From positions 144,414 to 208,413 of the forward strand of contig CANNZV010001856.1 in assembly GCA_947561585.1 (NCBI GenBank): a stretch of DNA of 64,000 bases. The letters are read 5' to 3'. Made by a program: the position numbers and the translations under genes. Each line of letters starts with the position of its first letter. Within the stretch, counting starts at the first letter, position 1. Origin of the DNA: Caprella mutica. Its lineage: Eukaryota; Arthropoda; Malacostraca; Amphipoda; Caprellidae. The notes beneath the pieces are model-generated. The model was not told where the DNA came from and made no database searches. It saw nothing but the letters and a program-made list of their open reading frames with translations. Positions 21,295 to 32,068 of this stretch are shown piece after piece.

Positions 21295-21890
21295 GAAGGA
21301 AAGCCATAAAGGATATCTATGATGGAATCTTGGATAATAACAGTGATCAAAATACCTAACTACTTGGGACTGGCTTTAAGATATGCCCGAAGTAGCTGAT
21401 CGAAGATCCTACCTAGTTGGGACTCCATGAAAGATTTATGAAGACATGCTCCTAAGAAATATTTTATCCTCTAGATCCAAACTGCCTTTTCTGTAATGTA
21501 ATTTTAATTGGAATGTTGTAGCACTGTCGAGAACAGAATATTTTATGAGATGATGGAGAGAAATGTGTGATGGTTTGAATAGAAAAGTTATGTCTTTCGA
21601 ATACCATATTTATTTAGAGAATTTTCTTATGTTTTGCAAAGAAACAGAACGCTCAAACGGTCTATGGACATGAAAGAATGATTGCCAAAAGAATTGTTAA
21701 TGAACATCGTTATTTTCAGTATTTTTTATACAGCCGTCAATACACACTTGTTAAGCGTATGAGTATCACTGAAAACAAGTTACCATAATATTGGTAACTA
21801 GAACTGAAATGTCTGTCTGGTAGGCACCTGTAGTAGTATCCACCAATGTAAATAGTTAGCTTTAAGGAGTACAATAAAAAATCTGTTTGT
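21295..21890 (+). other. unc-13: unc-13 3' UTR, copy 1 (predicted)
   Basis: Non-coding sequence after the stop that reaches a canonical AATAAA and a GT-rich stretch. Several ATTTA motifs are present. The real UTR may extend further. Confidence 0.6.
21873..21878 (+). terminator. unc-13: poly(A) signal AATAAA, copy 1
   Basis: AATAAA 579 bases after the stop, followed by CTGTTTGTCC, which looks like a downstream GU-rich element. Conserved at 49368 in copy 2. Confidence 0.6.
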
Positions 21891-23344
21891 CCTCACTCAC
21901 TCTAGTTTATTATGTGTGGTTTATACTTTCTATATAACTGTGATATGAAGCTATTATTTTATCGACTGGTTGAAGGGTACACTCTATATTCTACTACTAG
22001 AGACTGTATTTTATCTGAAGGAATAAGTATTATTTTGAACATATCATTTGGATTTTGTTTAGCTGTTGCATGAGGTTTTTATCAGTTTCTTGAACGCATG
22101 GCATTGAATTTCCTCTCATACGGTCCATTGTTTTATATTGTTATAAGTTGTTGCAAATACCTAATGTGTATTTAGATAATGTTACTATATATTCGTGTAT
22201 GATAGCGTGTAAGGAACTGAATAATTCTAGTGACTAGATATTTTTATTTCAATGAACTTTGCCTTCTCACATATATATATTATGTGTAATAAGTTTCTTA
22301 TAGTTTAGTCAAAGGCATATATAAATATATATGATTAAAGTGACTGAATTTTATATATGTATTATATATTCCTATAGTCTCTAAGTTGAAGCACACATAA
22401 TTAATAGAAACTACTTTTTGTACATATCACTACTATTGGTACTTCTTTAGTTTAGTTGGTACTATTTGGTCTATTTCTCTCCATGTACATATTCATCCAT
22501 CGGTGTACAATGTTACCTAATCTTCATCATGTAGACGTAATTTCTTCAACACTTCTCTTGGATTAGCTTGATGTGCTAGTCCGCAGGTTGCATTTAACAT
22601 TGGATTGAAATTGTGCCAACATTGGACAGATGCATTAACAATTTTAACATACCTCTTCATTCCGCAATACAAGTATTACCAATTACTGAACACTTCTAAT
22701 TAAACAACTGAAAAAAATATTTGGGCCCACATTTCAGGAACGGGTGAAGAATTCTCAAAGAAAAAATCCTTTAAATTTTCTTTCGATTAAAAACATTTTA
22801 AATGTATAGAAAATAATTAGAATTATCGGCAAAGATAATTGTAAAAATCTCCCATATTCTGCAGTCTGGGTTGGAATACGTTTTACAAGTTAGGAACCGT
22901 ATTTTGCCCGCTCTTGCATTCTTTTAATTCTTCTTGGTTTACTATTTTTTTCGCGTGAATTATCCAATAACATCCGCCATGGCACAATAATGTGAAAGAA
23001 TACTAATGAAACATTAATAATTTATCCACATTTTGAATTTAATTACACGATCGTTGGTATCAGTCTTTTTTAAATGAATACCATCCGGTAATTGAGTAAA
23101 CACCCTAACAATATTCATATTTCAAACCACAAGTCATCACCCTGTTTCCGTTTAAATTCACCTGACCCATATTTTTAGTACAAACAACCCTGCTAATAAT
23201 TCTGTTAACCTCAGCACTTTCATTAAGTATAATAATTTAAATTATAAATAAGAAGTGCTCTTGCTGAGTGCAAGTGAAGAGATGATGCTAATATTTAGCA
23301 ACAGTTTGAAATTCACTTTTATTCGAATATTTCAATTAGGACTA

Positions 23345-23450
23345 GGCTAAACTTCGCATTATCGGTCAGTTTCACATCTTCGGTCATATAAGAAAAAACG
23401 ATATTATGACCGAAGATTTGAAACTGACCGACAATTCGTAATTTACCCTA
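23345..23450. mobile_element. MITE, family A, copy 1
   Basis: A compact palindrome: TTATCGGTCAGTTTCACATC, TTCGGTCATA, then TATGACCGAAGATTTGAAAC and TGACCGACAATTCG. Copy 2 counterpart at 50839-50943. Confidence 0.85.
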
Positions 23451-23589
23451 TATTGCTGCATGACAATAGAGTTAAAAACGTTCCTGTTAAGCCCGTTACT
23501 ACTATACCAAACCCACCAATATGGATATTGTAATTCATGCAACCAATATATAGGATCTGATAATAAATAACTGGTCAACCTCATTACAG

Positions 23590-23745
23590 TAGGGTTGAGA
23601 CAATATGCTTTCAAAATCATTGACGAAATGAAATGGTATCGAATGCTGTATACCGCTGGTGTAGAACCATTCAATACTGTTTAATTCTCTCCGTCTATAA
23701 TATTTTCAGGATCTATGATTTTAAAAGCATATTGTCACAAACCTA
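23590..23745. mobile_element. MITE, family C, copy 1
   Basis: The left terminus TAGGGTTGAGACAATATGCT and the reverse complement of the right terminus (TAGGTTTGTGACAATATGCT) match closely. The interior GGTGTAGAACCATTCAATAC is shared with 4885-5063. Confidence 0.8.
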
Positions 23746-23852
23746 CTTATTATAAATATTAACCCATTGTAAATAAGCCTGTAGGTATAATGAGAATTAT
23801 TTCCCATGTGTACAGTATATATGTATCGCAGACAAATGCATAATAACATTAT

Positions 23853-24034
23853 GGGGTGAATTCCTAGTTATCGGAAAGTTCTACATTTTCGATCATGTAA
23901 GAAAAAGTATATAATAATTATTATATAACTTTAAATTGGTATCAACATGGATACGAATTAAATAGTTGAATTATTTTTTTTTTCTTTGTATGAACGAAAA
24001 TGTGAAACCGTCCTATAACTCGGAGCATACCCTA
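23853..24034. mobile_element. MITE, family A variant, copy 1
   Basis: TAGTTATCGGAAAGTTCTAC and TTTTCGATCATGTAAG at the left; AACGAAAATGTGAAACCGTC and TATAACTCGGAGCATACCC at the right. The centre has TTGGTATCAACATGGATACG, a worn form of the shared core. Confidence 0.75.
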
Positions 24035-24216
24035 CATACTTTTCACATGTAATATTTTTATTCAAAATATATATTTTAGTGCAGTTGAAACGTCATTTTT
24101 TCTACAGTTATTCAGTATTTTTTAAGTAATTGGTTACAGGTATATTGAAAACAAAGAAAAAGAAAATTTCTTCTAGAATGTGATGTCAGTAATGATGGAG
24201 TAAATCCGGCCATCTG

Positions 24217-24240
24217 ATTGGCTGTTGCTTCATGACGTCA
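24217..24240. promoter_or_regulatory. inverted CCAAT box next to a CRE palindrome
   Basis: ATTGG (24217-24221) is followed 12 bases later by the full CRE palindrome TGACGTCA (24233-24240), in a short stretch that is less AT-rich than its surroundings. Kept in copy 2 at 51713-51736. NF-Y and CREB/ATF sites often combine in promoters or enhancers; the function here is inference. Confidence 0.35.
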
Positions 24241-24508
24241 TCATCAACTTAAACTAAATTTTGTGAATAACTACTGAAAAATATAAGAATATTGTAATAT
24301 CAAATTGGACCTTGTCCTTTGTTTATCATTGTTAATCATTATAAGTTTATTATAACTAAATTATATTTGATGCATATATAACAAATGAAGGCTAAACTGT
24401 GTATTATTTTTTGGTTGAGGTTACCTACCTACGTTTTGAACTTTCAAATATTTATTTTTTCACTTTTTTAAAAAGCTATACAAATTAATTGTGTGCTTTT
24501 CTTATAAG

Positions 24509-24658
24509 GTAGGATACGATCTTAATTATCGGTCAATTCCACATTTTCGGACACGTAAGAAAAAACGATATATAATAAAAATTAAATAAATATCATTATA
24601 TCGTTTTTTCTTACGCGTCCGAAAATGTGGAACTGGCAGATAATTAAGATCTTACCTA
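24509..24658. mobile_element. MITE, family A, copy 1
   Basis: TAGGATACGATCTTAATTAT and CACATTTTCGGACACGTAAG at the left are mirrored by CGCGTCCGAAAATGTGGAAC and TAATTAAGATCTTACCTA at the right, almost without mismatches. Confidence 0.85.
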
Positions 24659-24868
24659 GTTAAAATTCATCTAAAGAGAGGAAATTATATTAATTTCATA
24701 CTTCTTTTTAGATGATGGACCATATTGCGTTTGGAAGGATTTTACTCTATGTGAAAGAACCTAATCTGTATAAATAGTTATCAATTCAATACACATACTT
24801 TTATATACCATTAAGAAAACCAGTATAAATTAGAACAGATTAAAATTTATTTATAAATGGAGTTTATA

Positions 24869-25011
24869 CTGTTACGAATTACTGGTCAGTTTCACATCTT
24901 CGGTCATATAAGAAAAAATGATATAATAATGATTATTTAATTTTTATTATGTAGTTTTTTCTTCTTATATGACCGAAGATGTGAAACTGACCGATAATTC
25001 GTAACTTACCC
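24869..25011. mobile_element. MITE, family A, copy 1
   Basis: GTTACGAATTACTGGTCAG and CATCTTCGGTCATATAAG at the left; TATATGACCGAAGATGTGAA and CCGATAATTCGTAACTTACC at the right. Confidence 0.87.
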
Positions 25012-25289
25012 GACATGAATTTATTGATTATTTAGATATATGTAGTGTACAAAATTTATATGAAATAATTTGTTATCAGCCCAGTTGGTATTATCTTTTT
25101 TTTATTATTATTGTTATTAGGTATGCATTTGAATATCATAAAATGTAATATTTATAAAAGTTTTCTATGTTTAATAATTAATCTATTAATTGAAGAAGTA
25201 TGTTATCAAATAAATAATAATTATTACCTATATTTTAACATTGTAATTTAAACAAAATGATGTAAGTTGATTTCATTAAAAAAATACTA

Positions 25290-25393
25290 GAGGAAGTTAC
25301 GAATTATCGGTCAGTACTACATCTTCGGTCATATAAGTTTTTTCTTATATGACCGAATATGTGGAACTGTCCGATAATTCATAGCTTCCCCTA
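25290..25393. mobile_element. MITE, family A, short, copy 1
   Basis: GAAGTTACGAATTATCGGTC and CTTCGGTCATATAAG lie back to back with CTTATATGACCGAATATG and GTCCGATAATTCATAGCTTC, leaving almost no spacer. Confidence 0.87.
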
Positions 25394-25518
25394 CAAAACT
25401 GAATATAATTATTATATTGCTGTCAACTAGGACCACTATTAAATGTTGATGAACTCATTGAATGTATAATGTTAGGTGTACCTACAATTCTTACCAATAA
25501 TTCATGGTAGCAAAGTAG

Positions 25519-25686
25519 GCTAAGTTCCGAGTTATCGGACAGTTCCACATTTTCGGTCATCTAAAAATATTAACATTTTAACTCGGTATTTCAATTGGTA
25601 TTCATGACACCTACATGTTAAGTATATATATTTTTTCTCATATGATCGAAATTGTGGAACTGTCCGATAATTCGTAACTTACCCTA
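25519..25686. mobile_element. MITE, family A, copy 1
   Basis: TAAGTTCCGAGTTATCGGAC and TTTTCGGTCATC at the left; ATATGATCGAAATTGTGGAA and CCGATAATTCGTAACTTACC at the right. The centre includes TTGGTATTCATGACACCT. Confidence 0.82.
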
Positions 25687-27332
25687 TGGTAATTTTATCC
25701 TGTTCATGGACCCATCTAGTGTGACGTATGAATCTAAAGAATTGGTGTTCAACACCCATATTGGCATATATTCTATAAATAATTCTATACATAATGATAT
25801 ATTAAAGTAAGGGGAGGATGAATAAAGAAGTACCCAACCCATTTTCTTTATTGAAATGTTTTATTATCATTAATAATTCCGGAGTTAATATTATTATTCT
25901 ATCTTGAACTAAAAGAACCCTAGCTCAAATCTGTAAAATAAAGTAAAATGCAAATATTGTTCTTGTTAGCTATCAGATTAGTTGAATTAAATTATCTTAG
26001 TAGGTTGCTTAATTATGCATAATTACCTCAATTAATGATACCTACTGATTATAAGATAAAAACTCTAATCTTTACCTACCTACACCTATGCAAAGTTTGC
26101 AAACTAGGTACCTAGCTCCCTAATCTTGATCTATAACTGTTTCTTTGAATCATTCAATTAGCATAGAAAACGGTTCAATCTTCATTAAACTCAGACATAT
26201 TGAGGCCTTATATGCAAATTAGAAGCTTATAAAACATCAGCTCTCTAATCTGACATTCTTCTGATTCTAACATTGATGTAAAGTTAAGCCTGCCTAATAC
26301 AGAGAAGCGTACCTAACCAATCGAGTACCTAGGTAACAATCTAAACAATTAAGGTATTATGACCAATCAAGTAGGCTCCTAAGTACCTACTTAAAGTAAT
26401 CGACTAGTTAGGTGTGCAAAGACTCAACTACCTAGTCAAATTGAAATATTAATTTACAAGCTTAGTTTAATTGAATCATTTAGATTGAATCAATTCCTCT
26501 GTAATGTTACTAAAAGGAAATTTAACTGAATAGAGTTAAACAATTTACGTATACAAAACAATATAAACATGTAAAACGATATATAAATAATAAAATGTGT
26601 TAAAGTAGCCCTAATGAATAATTAATAGAAAATACATTACTACTTGACAGTGTTTATTCCTAGAATTAGGGTAAGTTAAACTTATGAGCTAGTTTGATTA
26701 AACAACAACTGAACAAATAAGTAGCTAGTTATGGTTAAACCCTTTCAAGGAAAAACTAATTAAAGCGAGTTATATACTTTGAACGTTTGAGTACATTATA
26801 AGGCGTGCAATAAATTAAAGAAGGGAGCTGTACGTTAAGGTGTAGGTAGAACATAATTTATATAACTACTGACATCGGTTGCTCACCAGCGTTCTTGACC
26901 TTATTTGTAAAGTAAACTCTACAGCAAGGAGTGAACAGCATAAAGTACTGTTCAAAATGGGCATGCACCTTAAACCGGTTTAAAATATAATTATACTGAA
27001 CTGTATTTACCTTCAGTATTTCAAATGAAACAAATGAACATCTTGAGTGAATTGCTTTAGTGATAGTTAAGAGATAAGCAACGCATTAGATAGATATGTA
27101 CCTATGCTTTACTGTTGACCTGCAAGTAGCCATTGACTCCAAGAGGTAGGTCACAACAGAAACGTCATTCGCCAAAGGACTGCACAAAAATAAAATATGA
27201 AATGTATATATGTAATTCATATCTAGCTTCTCATCTCAAATATACTTATACCAAATAAATTAATCGTAAAAATATGAATAATTTGCATAATTAGGTTGCT
27301 ACTTTGGCATCTGTGGAGGTCAAAGTTGCATC

Positions 27333-27581
27333 ATTGGCTGCCACTCTGCCAGACATTTAAACTTTTCAGTGTCAGTTGAACGTTTGTTACGTGTGGATGT
27401 GACCCAATGCGCTCTGCACATTATCAAACAGAATTGATGATAAACGTTCACTTGGATTTTATTATATAAAGTGATTAAATGTATCTTATATTATTCCTAT
27501 GGAATTTCCTTAACTGAGTATGCAAACTATGTATTATTTTTAGTCTGATCTACTGACTTTGAATCTGGATAAAAATTTAAG
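27333..27581 (+). promoter_or_regulatory. candidate core promoter and first non-coding exon, copy 1
   Basis: An inverted CCAAT box (ATTGGCT, about 27334) lies upstream of TCAGT at 27366-27370, the arthropod initiator. Counting A at 27368 as +1, positions +28 to +32 read GGATG, an exact match to the DPE consensus RGWYV. A candidate 214-base exon then ends at 27581 before GTGAGT. It has only a short upstream frame (ATG at 27500, stop after four codons). Conserved at 54813-55061. No transcript evidence is available; this is inferred from motif spacing. Confidence 0.4.
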
Positions 27582-28250
27582 GTGAGTAAAATTACCTAAC
27601 TTTTTTTTCCGTTCAGTTTCTTAGGGATACTAAAAGTCTATACCTACCTAGTGTCATAAGCAAACTGTAGGCTAATAATGTAACTACCTAGTAATAGATT
27701 TTTTTAAAGATAAATACATGCTACTTCACTCCTATAACTAGGGTAATCGTGCAGTTCCCGGACATAAAGAGTTGTCGGACACTTTTCAATCTTTGTGAAA
27801 ATGATAACCATTAGGAAACTTAGACATGTCGCGAGTGTACGCACTGAAAGGTTGAAGATTTTCTGGTTCTATATAACTGAATATAAAAGTAAGTAAATCC
27901 TTATTACACAATAAAAATTAACTTATAAAACTTTTTTCTTTAAAACAGATCATTATAAATTTTGCGAGTGTTATTTTTGTCTTTGATAAAAATTGATTTT
28001 TTCGATGTTCTAATTCAAATTTTTAACTAGGTACTCGTCATATTGAACTGCATCGTAATAACGATGTAAATAATCAAAAGAGAAATAATAACGATAATTG
28101 CTTCACAATTTTAATGAATGTCCGAGATCTGTATATGAAATACTATTAAATTATAGTTCTCGGACACGAGTGTCCGGTAACATTTTATATAAATATATAT
28201 CCGGACACTTTCATTTATTTCTTATTAAAGTATATTTCTTTATTACAGGC

Positions 28251-28451
28251 ATGCCTAAAAAATCGAATGCGAAGTTGTACACTCAAAAATGTCTGTTGAA
28301 AGCCATTGCCGAAATAAAAGATGAGAAGTTTTATCGTGAAGCTTCTGATAAGTACAATATTCCATGGTCTACTCTCAGTGACAAAATTAATGAGAAAACG
28401 TCCCTCTCAGCACTCAAACCTGGGCCATCGACGTACCTACCTCTCAGATGA
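28251..28451 (+). pseudogene. transposase N-terminal psq helix-turn-helix fragment
   Basis: MPKKSNAKLYTQKCLLKAIA begins a pipsqueak-type helix-turn-helix; FYREASDKYNIPWSTLSDKI is the recognition part, with the typical A..Y.IP.STL.D pattern. The following KPGPST is common at this point in pogo transposases. Frameshift afterwards. Confidence 0.85.
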
Positions 28452-28596
28452 ACAAGAGTCCCGATTGCTAAAGTAGATGACAAGTATGGCTGATATTGGA
28501 AATGGCATTGTGAGGAACAGAATTCCATTGATTGTTAAAGAGATACTAGATGAGGCAGAAAAAAAGTGTTATGTAATCCCTCCTCAAAAAAAAATT

Positions 28597-29560
28597 CATC
28601 GACAATAAACCTAGTTTGTGTTGGGTCTATGGATTTATAAAAAGACACCCTAAGTTTTCTGCACGAACTCCAGAAAATTTAGGATCCCAGAGGGCAATGT
28701 TATCGGAAGATTGTATTCGTCAATGGTTCAAGAATTTAGAAAATTTTCTTGAAGAGGAGCATAACCTAAAAGCTGATGAATTTTTCACTGTAAATAATGC
28801 CAATAGAGTCTTCAATTTAGATGAAAGTGGATTTCCCTTACAAAGCACAAACGGGAAGATGAAAGTTATTACTGAAAAAGGAAGAAAAAATGTGTATAGA
28901 ATAACACCTGAGACAAAAGATCAAATTACAATTCTCTCTTGTGCGTCAGGAGCAGGTACCTTCTCTAATCCATTTGTTATCTCCCCGGGGAAAAGGCAAC
29001 CAAATTACAATTTCAGTGGTGTTGATGAGTCGGATTTTGATGTTGGCTATAGCCCGAATGGATGGATGACAGCGGCTTACTTCTTCATATGGATTTCTAG
29101 GCTATTTTATCCATCTATTCGGAATGATGTTACTTTTCCAATTGTGGTGTTTATGGATAGTCATAGCACCCACATCAATTTGACTGTAACTGAATTTTGT
29201 CGTGACCACGGAATAATCTTGTACTGTTTTCCACCACATAGTAGCCATATTCTTCAACCATTAGATGTCGCTGTTTTCGGCCCCCTGAAAAAGTGCTGGA
29301 ACAAGAGCATTGATGAATTCAAGGAACTGCATCGCGTTCCAATGACAAAAAATCATTTTTTTCCTGTGTTCAACAAAGCCTGGAAATCTTCAACTATGAG
29401 AAGCAATGCTGTTGCAGGTTTTAAGAACACTGGCTTGCTTCCATTCAATCCTAATAGTGTGGGTTACAGAAAATTAATTGACAAAGAAAGTGTTTGCAAA
29501 TGGAACCGGGAAAATAATAAAGAATACTTGCATCAGAAAAAGAAACTTGGAATTGGATGA
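28597..29560 (+). pseudogene. transposase DDE catalytic domain fragment
   Basis: It runs from the conserved CWVYGFIKRHP before the catalytic core. The three acidic residues are visible: NLDESGFPL (first D), VFMDSHSTH (second D) and HILQPLDVAVFGPLK (third D, pogo style DDD). The motif set is complete over 300 residues. Ends at TGA 29558-29560, yet homology seems to go on in frame (IISPEEKELFEKR). Confidence 0.92.
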
Positions 29561-29771
29561 TGTTTGATAAAGATTGAAAATATTATTTCACCAGAGGAGA
29601 AAGAGCTGTTTGAAAAGCGTGACGAAGAGGGTTATGATTTAGTAGATGAAAGAAGTTTCGGAAAACTTTGGCGGATATACAAATCCGTTAAAGACTTATT
29701 CAACAGTACTGAAGTTAGCAAAGAAGTAGACAAATTCCCTGACTGAAACTGTCCAATACCAGAATAGAAGT

Positions 29772-30758
29772 TTGGTTGAAGAGGAACGTACAAATATTGA
29801 TTTATTGAATGATTCCGACTCATCTTCTGCAACTAATCATGGGCATGAAGATGCATGCGACTCCATACTAACCGAAAATGATTCACCAAATGTAAATGTC
29901 CCGAAAGTGTGTGATGCTTCAATTAAAAGAGTTGTTGTGTCCAGATCTTATGAAATGTCATCAGGTCCTCCGGTTATTTCCGTACCAGTTTCTTCTGTTT
30001 TTGAAGTATCCCAATGTTTAGATGATTTACCGTTGAACATAACTTGCTCTTCTTTGACTGTAGGTGATAAATCTTCTACACAACTATTAGATAATCGATC
30101 ATCTGATTTATCTAGAATTAAAAAACTATTTGTTTCGCCAGTGACTGCCATATCCTCTGTTTCCCTATCAACTGCTACAGCGACTGCTTTCACATTGACT
30201 GCTTCTTCTTATTCTGCCAAGTCCAATGTTTTCACACATTTTGCCAGATCATCCCGTCCTTTAATATCTGACAAATCATCTGTATTGTCAGTAGCTGGAC
30301 CTAGTAAGCAAAAATTTGGACCTTCATTTGCTACTCTAGTTGCTGGATTTGTACAAACAAAACCAAGAAGTAAATCTTTTGGTTTTACTGGTAAGAATTG
30401 GACTTCTAAACCATTCGTTTCTCCTGTAATTAAACCTTCTGCAACTTTGTCTTCACAATTATCGTCCAATGATGTTGATTCCAATGATTTGTCCCCTTTT
30501 AAAGATTACTTAAAACTGTCCGAGAATTCAATTCTTAGAAAAAAATCTATTTCATTCAAAGCTAAAGTGCCAGCTGCTATTTCTGGGAAGGAGTATTATA
30601 CCTTGATGAAAGTCAAACAAGCAAAGAAGGAGCAAGAAACGGAAAGAAGAGAGGGAGAAAAAGAAACGAAAGACAAACGGAAAGAAGAGAGGGAGAAAAA
30701 GAAACGAGAGAAAGTGGAAAAAGCTAGCAGAAAACGAAATCTTCTTGTTTATCAGTAG
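29772..30758 (+). pseudogene. transposase linker: low-complexity then basic/acidic coiled region
   Basis: An open 329-codon frame rich in Ser/Thr/Val, ending in an alternating Lys/Glu/Arg stretch (about residues 280-322) likely to form a long helix. There is no catalytic motif. It belongs to the transposon by position between the DDE and PHD parts, and its frame differs from both. Confidence 0.65.
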
Positions 30759-30796
30759 ATAACCTAAACCTTGCTTCAACTGATGAGGAGATAGAC

Positions 30797-31024
30797 ATGG
30801 AGTCTTACGAAAACACATGCCAAGGATGTTTAGGTGATGAGGACTGGCATGAAGGTAGGAAATGGATTGGATGCAATAAATGCGATCGTTGGTTCCACAG
30901 AAGCTGTTTAACTGGCGATGTGGAAATAATGACAGAAGAAGAGATTCAAAACTTCAATTTAATATGTAAAGTGTATGATAAACAAACCAAACAGTCGCAG
31001 AAAAAGCGTAAAACTACTGATTAA
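30797..31024 (+). pseudogene. PHD-finger fragment
   Basis: NTCQGC, WIGCNKCDRWFHRSCL and LICKVY fit the C4-H-C3 zinc pattern of a PHD finger, which reads histone H3 tails in other proteins. The last Cys is replaced by Tyr (CKVY instead of C..C), so zinc binding is likely impaired in this copy. Confidence 0.8.
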
Positions 31025-31274
31025 CCATTTAATGGTGATTTAGATTATGATTTAACTATAGATATGTTGTTATCCAGGATATTTAATGAAGTTATCTAGG
31101 TATAGATATGAATTTTATGAGTTTTCTAATAAAAAGAGATAGATAAGTTATGTATCATCAATATATTATTTTCCTTTCTAGATTTATTTTATTGTAATAA
31201 ACCAATGAAACCAATACTGTGGTTTCAATTTAACTTTCAAAAATGTAATTAATTATAACGTTGGATATATAGTA

Positions 31275-31655
31275 CAGTAATTAGGAGTCCTCTATACTGA
31301 ACTCCTGTATAGTGAACCGCATCCTGAATAGTAGAATCTTGTATAGTGATCATATTTAGTTTAATCTGCCACATATGACTATAAGTTTTTTTATGAATCT
31401 CTATATAGTAAATTAGTTATATTTCATGAAAATGCCGCTCTACCAGTGCAAATCCCCTATAATGAAGTCATGTGTAGTGAACCATCTTGATTTTTAGAGT
31501 TCTGAGAAATGAAAAACCGTGTATAATCAATTTATTTCAATAAGAAAGGAAATATTTTGTATAATCTGCGATGAAAAGGGTAATTTTCTATTCGTCTCTC
31601 ATATCCTCTAAAGGCGAGTAAACTAGTTTAAGTTTACTATAGAGGAGTTCTACTG
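31275..31655. mobile_element. possible nested pogo-type MITE
   Basis: CAGTAATTAGGAGTCCTCTA at 31275 resembles the inverted right end, which reads CAGTAGAACTCCTCTATAG on the other strand. The interior repeats TATAGTGAACC-type motifs. TA precedes the left end, but AA follows the right end, so the target duplication is imperfect. Confidence 0.45.
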
Positions 31656-32027
31656 AATTCAAATTAAATACAGCAGTTCTGTCTTTCCATTACAGTTTAG
31701 TAAGGTGGAATCATTGTCCGATTAATCAAAACAGATATTGCACAAGTGTCCGGTTATCTGTATAGGTTATGTCTCCACTGTCCGTGATCCCTAAATAAAT
31801 AGTTTATGTGTCCGAGAACTCAATAAAATGGGGTTTTTAGTCCATTAATTTCATTTACTATTTATGGAAAAATTAGTGATCGCACACATGTGCCTCTTTC
31901 ATATTCAAATAATTTAACATTTTTGTAGTCTCTATATACCTTCAAAAAATCTTTAGGCGTGTTAACTTCAGAGAATAATACAAAACAGTGAGGCATGTAT
32001 TTAGTGTCCGGGAACTGCACGATTACC

Positions 32028-32068
32028 GATTAGACTATTAGACTATTAGACTGCACGATTAGACTATC
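32028..32068. other. duplication junction scar
   Basis: After the transposon end come GATTAGACTATTAGACTATT (array fragments) and then ACTGCACGATTA (32050-32061), a second copy of the transposon's last bases, which leads directly into the 36-bp array through a shared ATTA. Neither parent sequence contains this mosaic. Confidence 0.8.

Larger units (their letters stand above)
21891..27332. other. 3' flank of unc-13, copy 1, no coding gene seen
   Basis: About 5.4 kb of AT-rich DNA dominated by inverted-repeat elements (listed separately), with many ACCTA/TAGGT runs between 25980 and 26500. I see no exon-like sequence. Confidence 0.6.
6259..27741 (+). repeat. large tandem duplication, copy 1
   Basis: The sequence from the 36-bp array to CTATAACTAG at 27741 reappears in the same orientation at 32028-55221, carrying unc-13 exons 5-20 and the 3' flank. 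Size differences come mainly from minisatellites in introns. Copy 1 is followed directly by a transposon. Confidence 0.93.
28251..31024 (+). pseudogene. decayed pogo-type transposase with PHD finger
   Basis: Recognisable pieces in order: N-terminal DNA-binding region from ATG 28251; frameshift near 28435; in-frame TAG at 28474; frame change at an A10 run near 28586; DDE domain to TGA at 29558; continued homology in the same frame to 29746; frame change before 29772; Ser/Thr-rich and then Lys/Glu-rich linker to 30758; frame change; PHD region to 31024. TATTACAG just before the ATG could be an acceptor of a 5' UTR intron. At least four lesions make this a pseudogene; some could reflect unseen introns. 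Confidence 0.85.
27742..32027 (+). mobile_element. pogo/Tigger-like DNA transposon at the duplication junction
   Basis: A 23-bp perfect terminal inverted repeat (27742-27764 and 32005-32027, starting GGTAATCGTGCAGTTCCCGG) bounds 4.3 kb. Inside are a broken transposase with a psq-type helix-turn-helix and a DDE catalytic domain, followed by a charged linker and a PHD finger. Subterminal TGTCCGG/TGTCCGAGAA motifs recur at both ends, as expected for transposase binding. No clean TA target duplication is visible. The frames are interrupted several times, so the copy is not autonomous. Confidence 0.9.

Noticed and set aside
23384..23674. 96-codon minus-strand frame, also present in copy 2
   Set aside because: It overlaps two inverted-repeat elements, and its reading depends on MITE sequence. 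No domain or splice context supports it.
27742..32027. Integrated virus as the source of the junction insert
   Set aside because: The inverted repeats, psq helix-turn-helix and DDD catalytic motifs identify a DNA transposon. No viral gene was seen.
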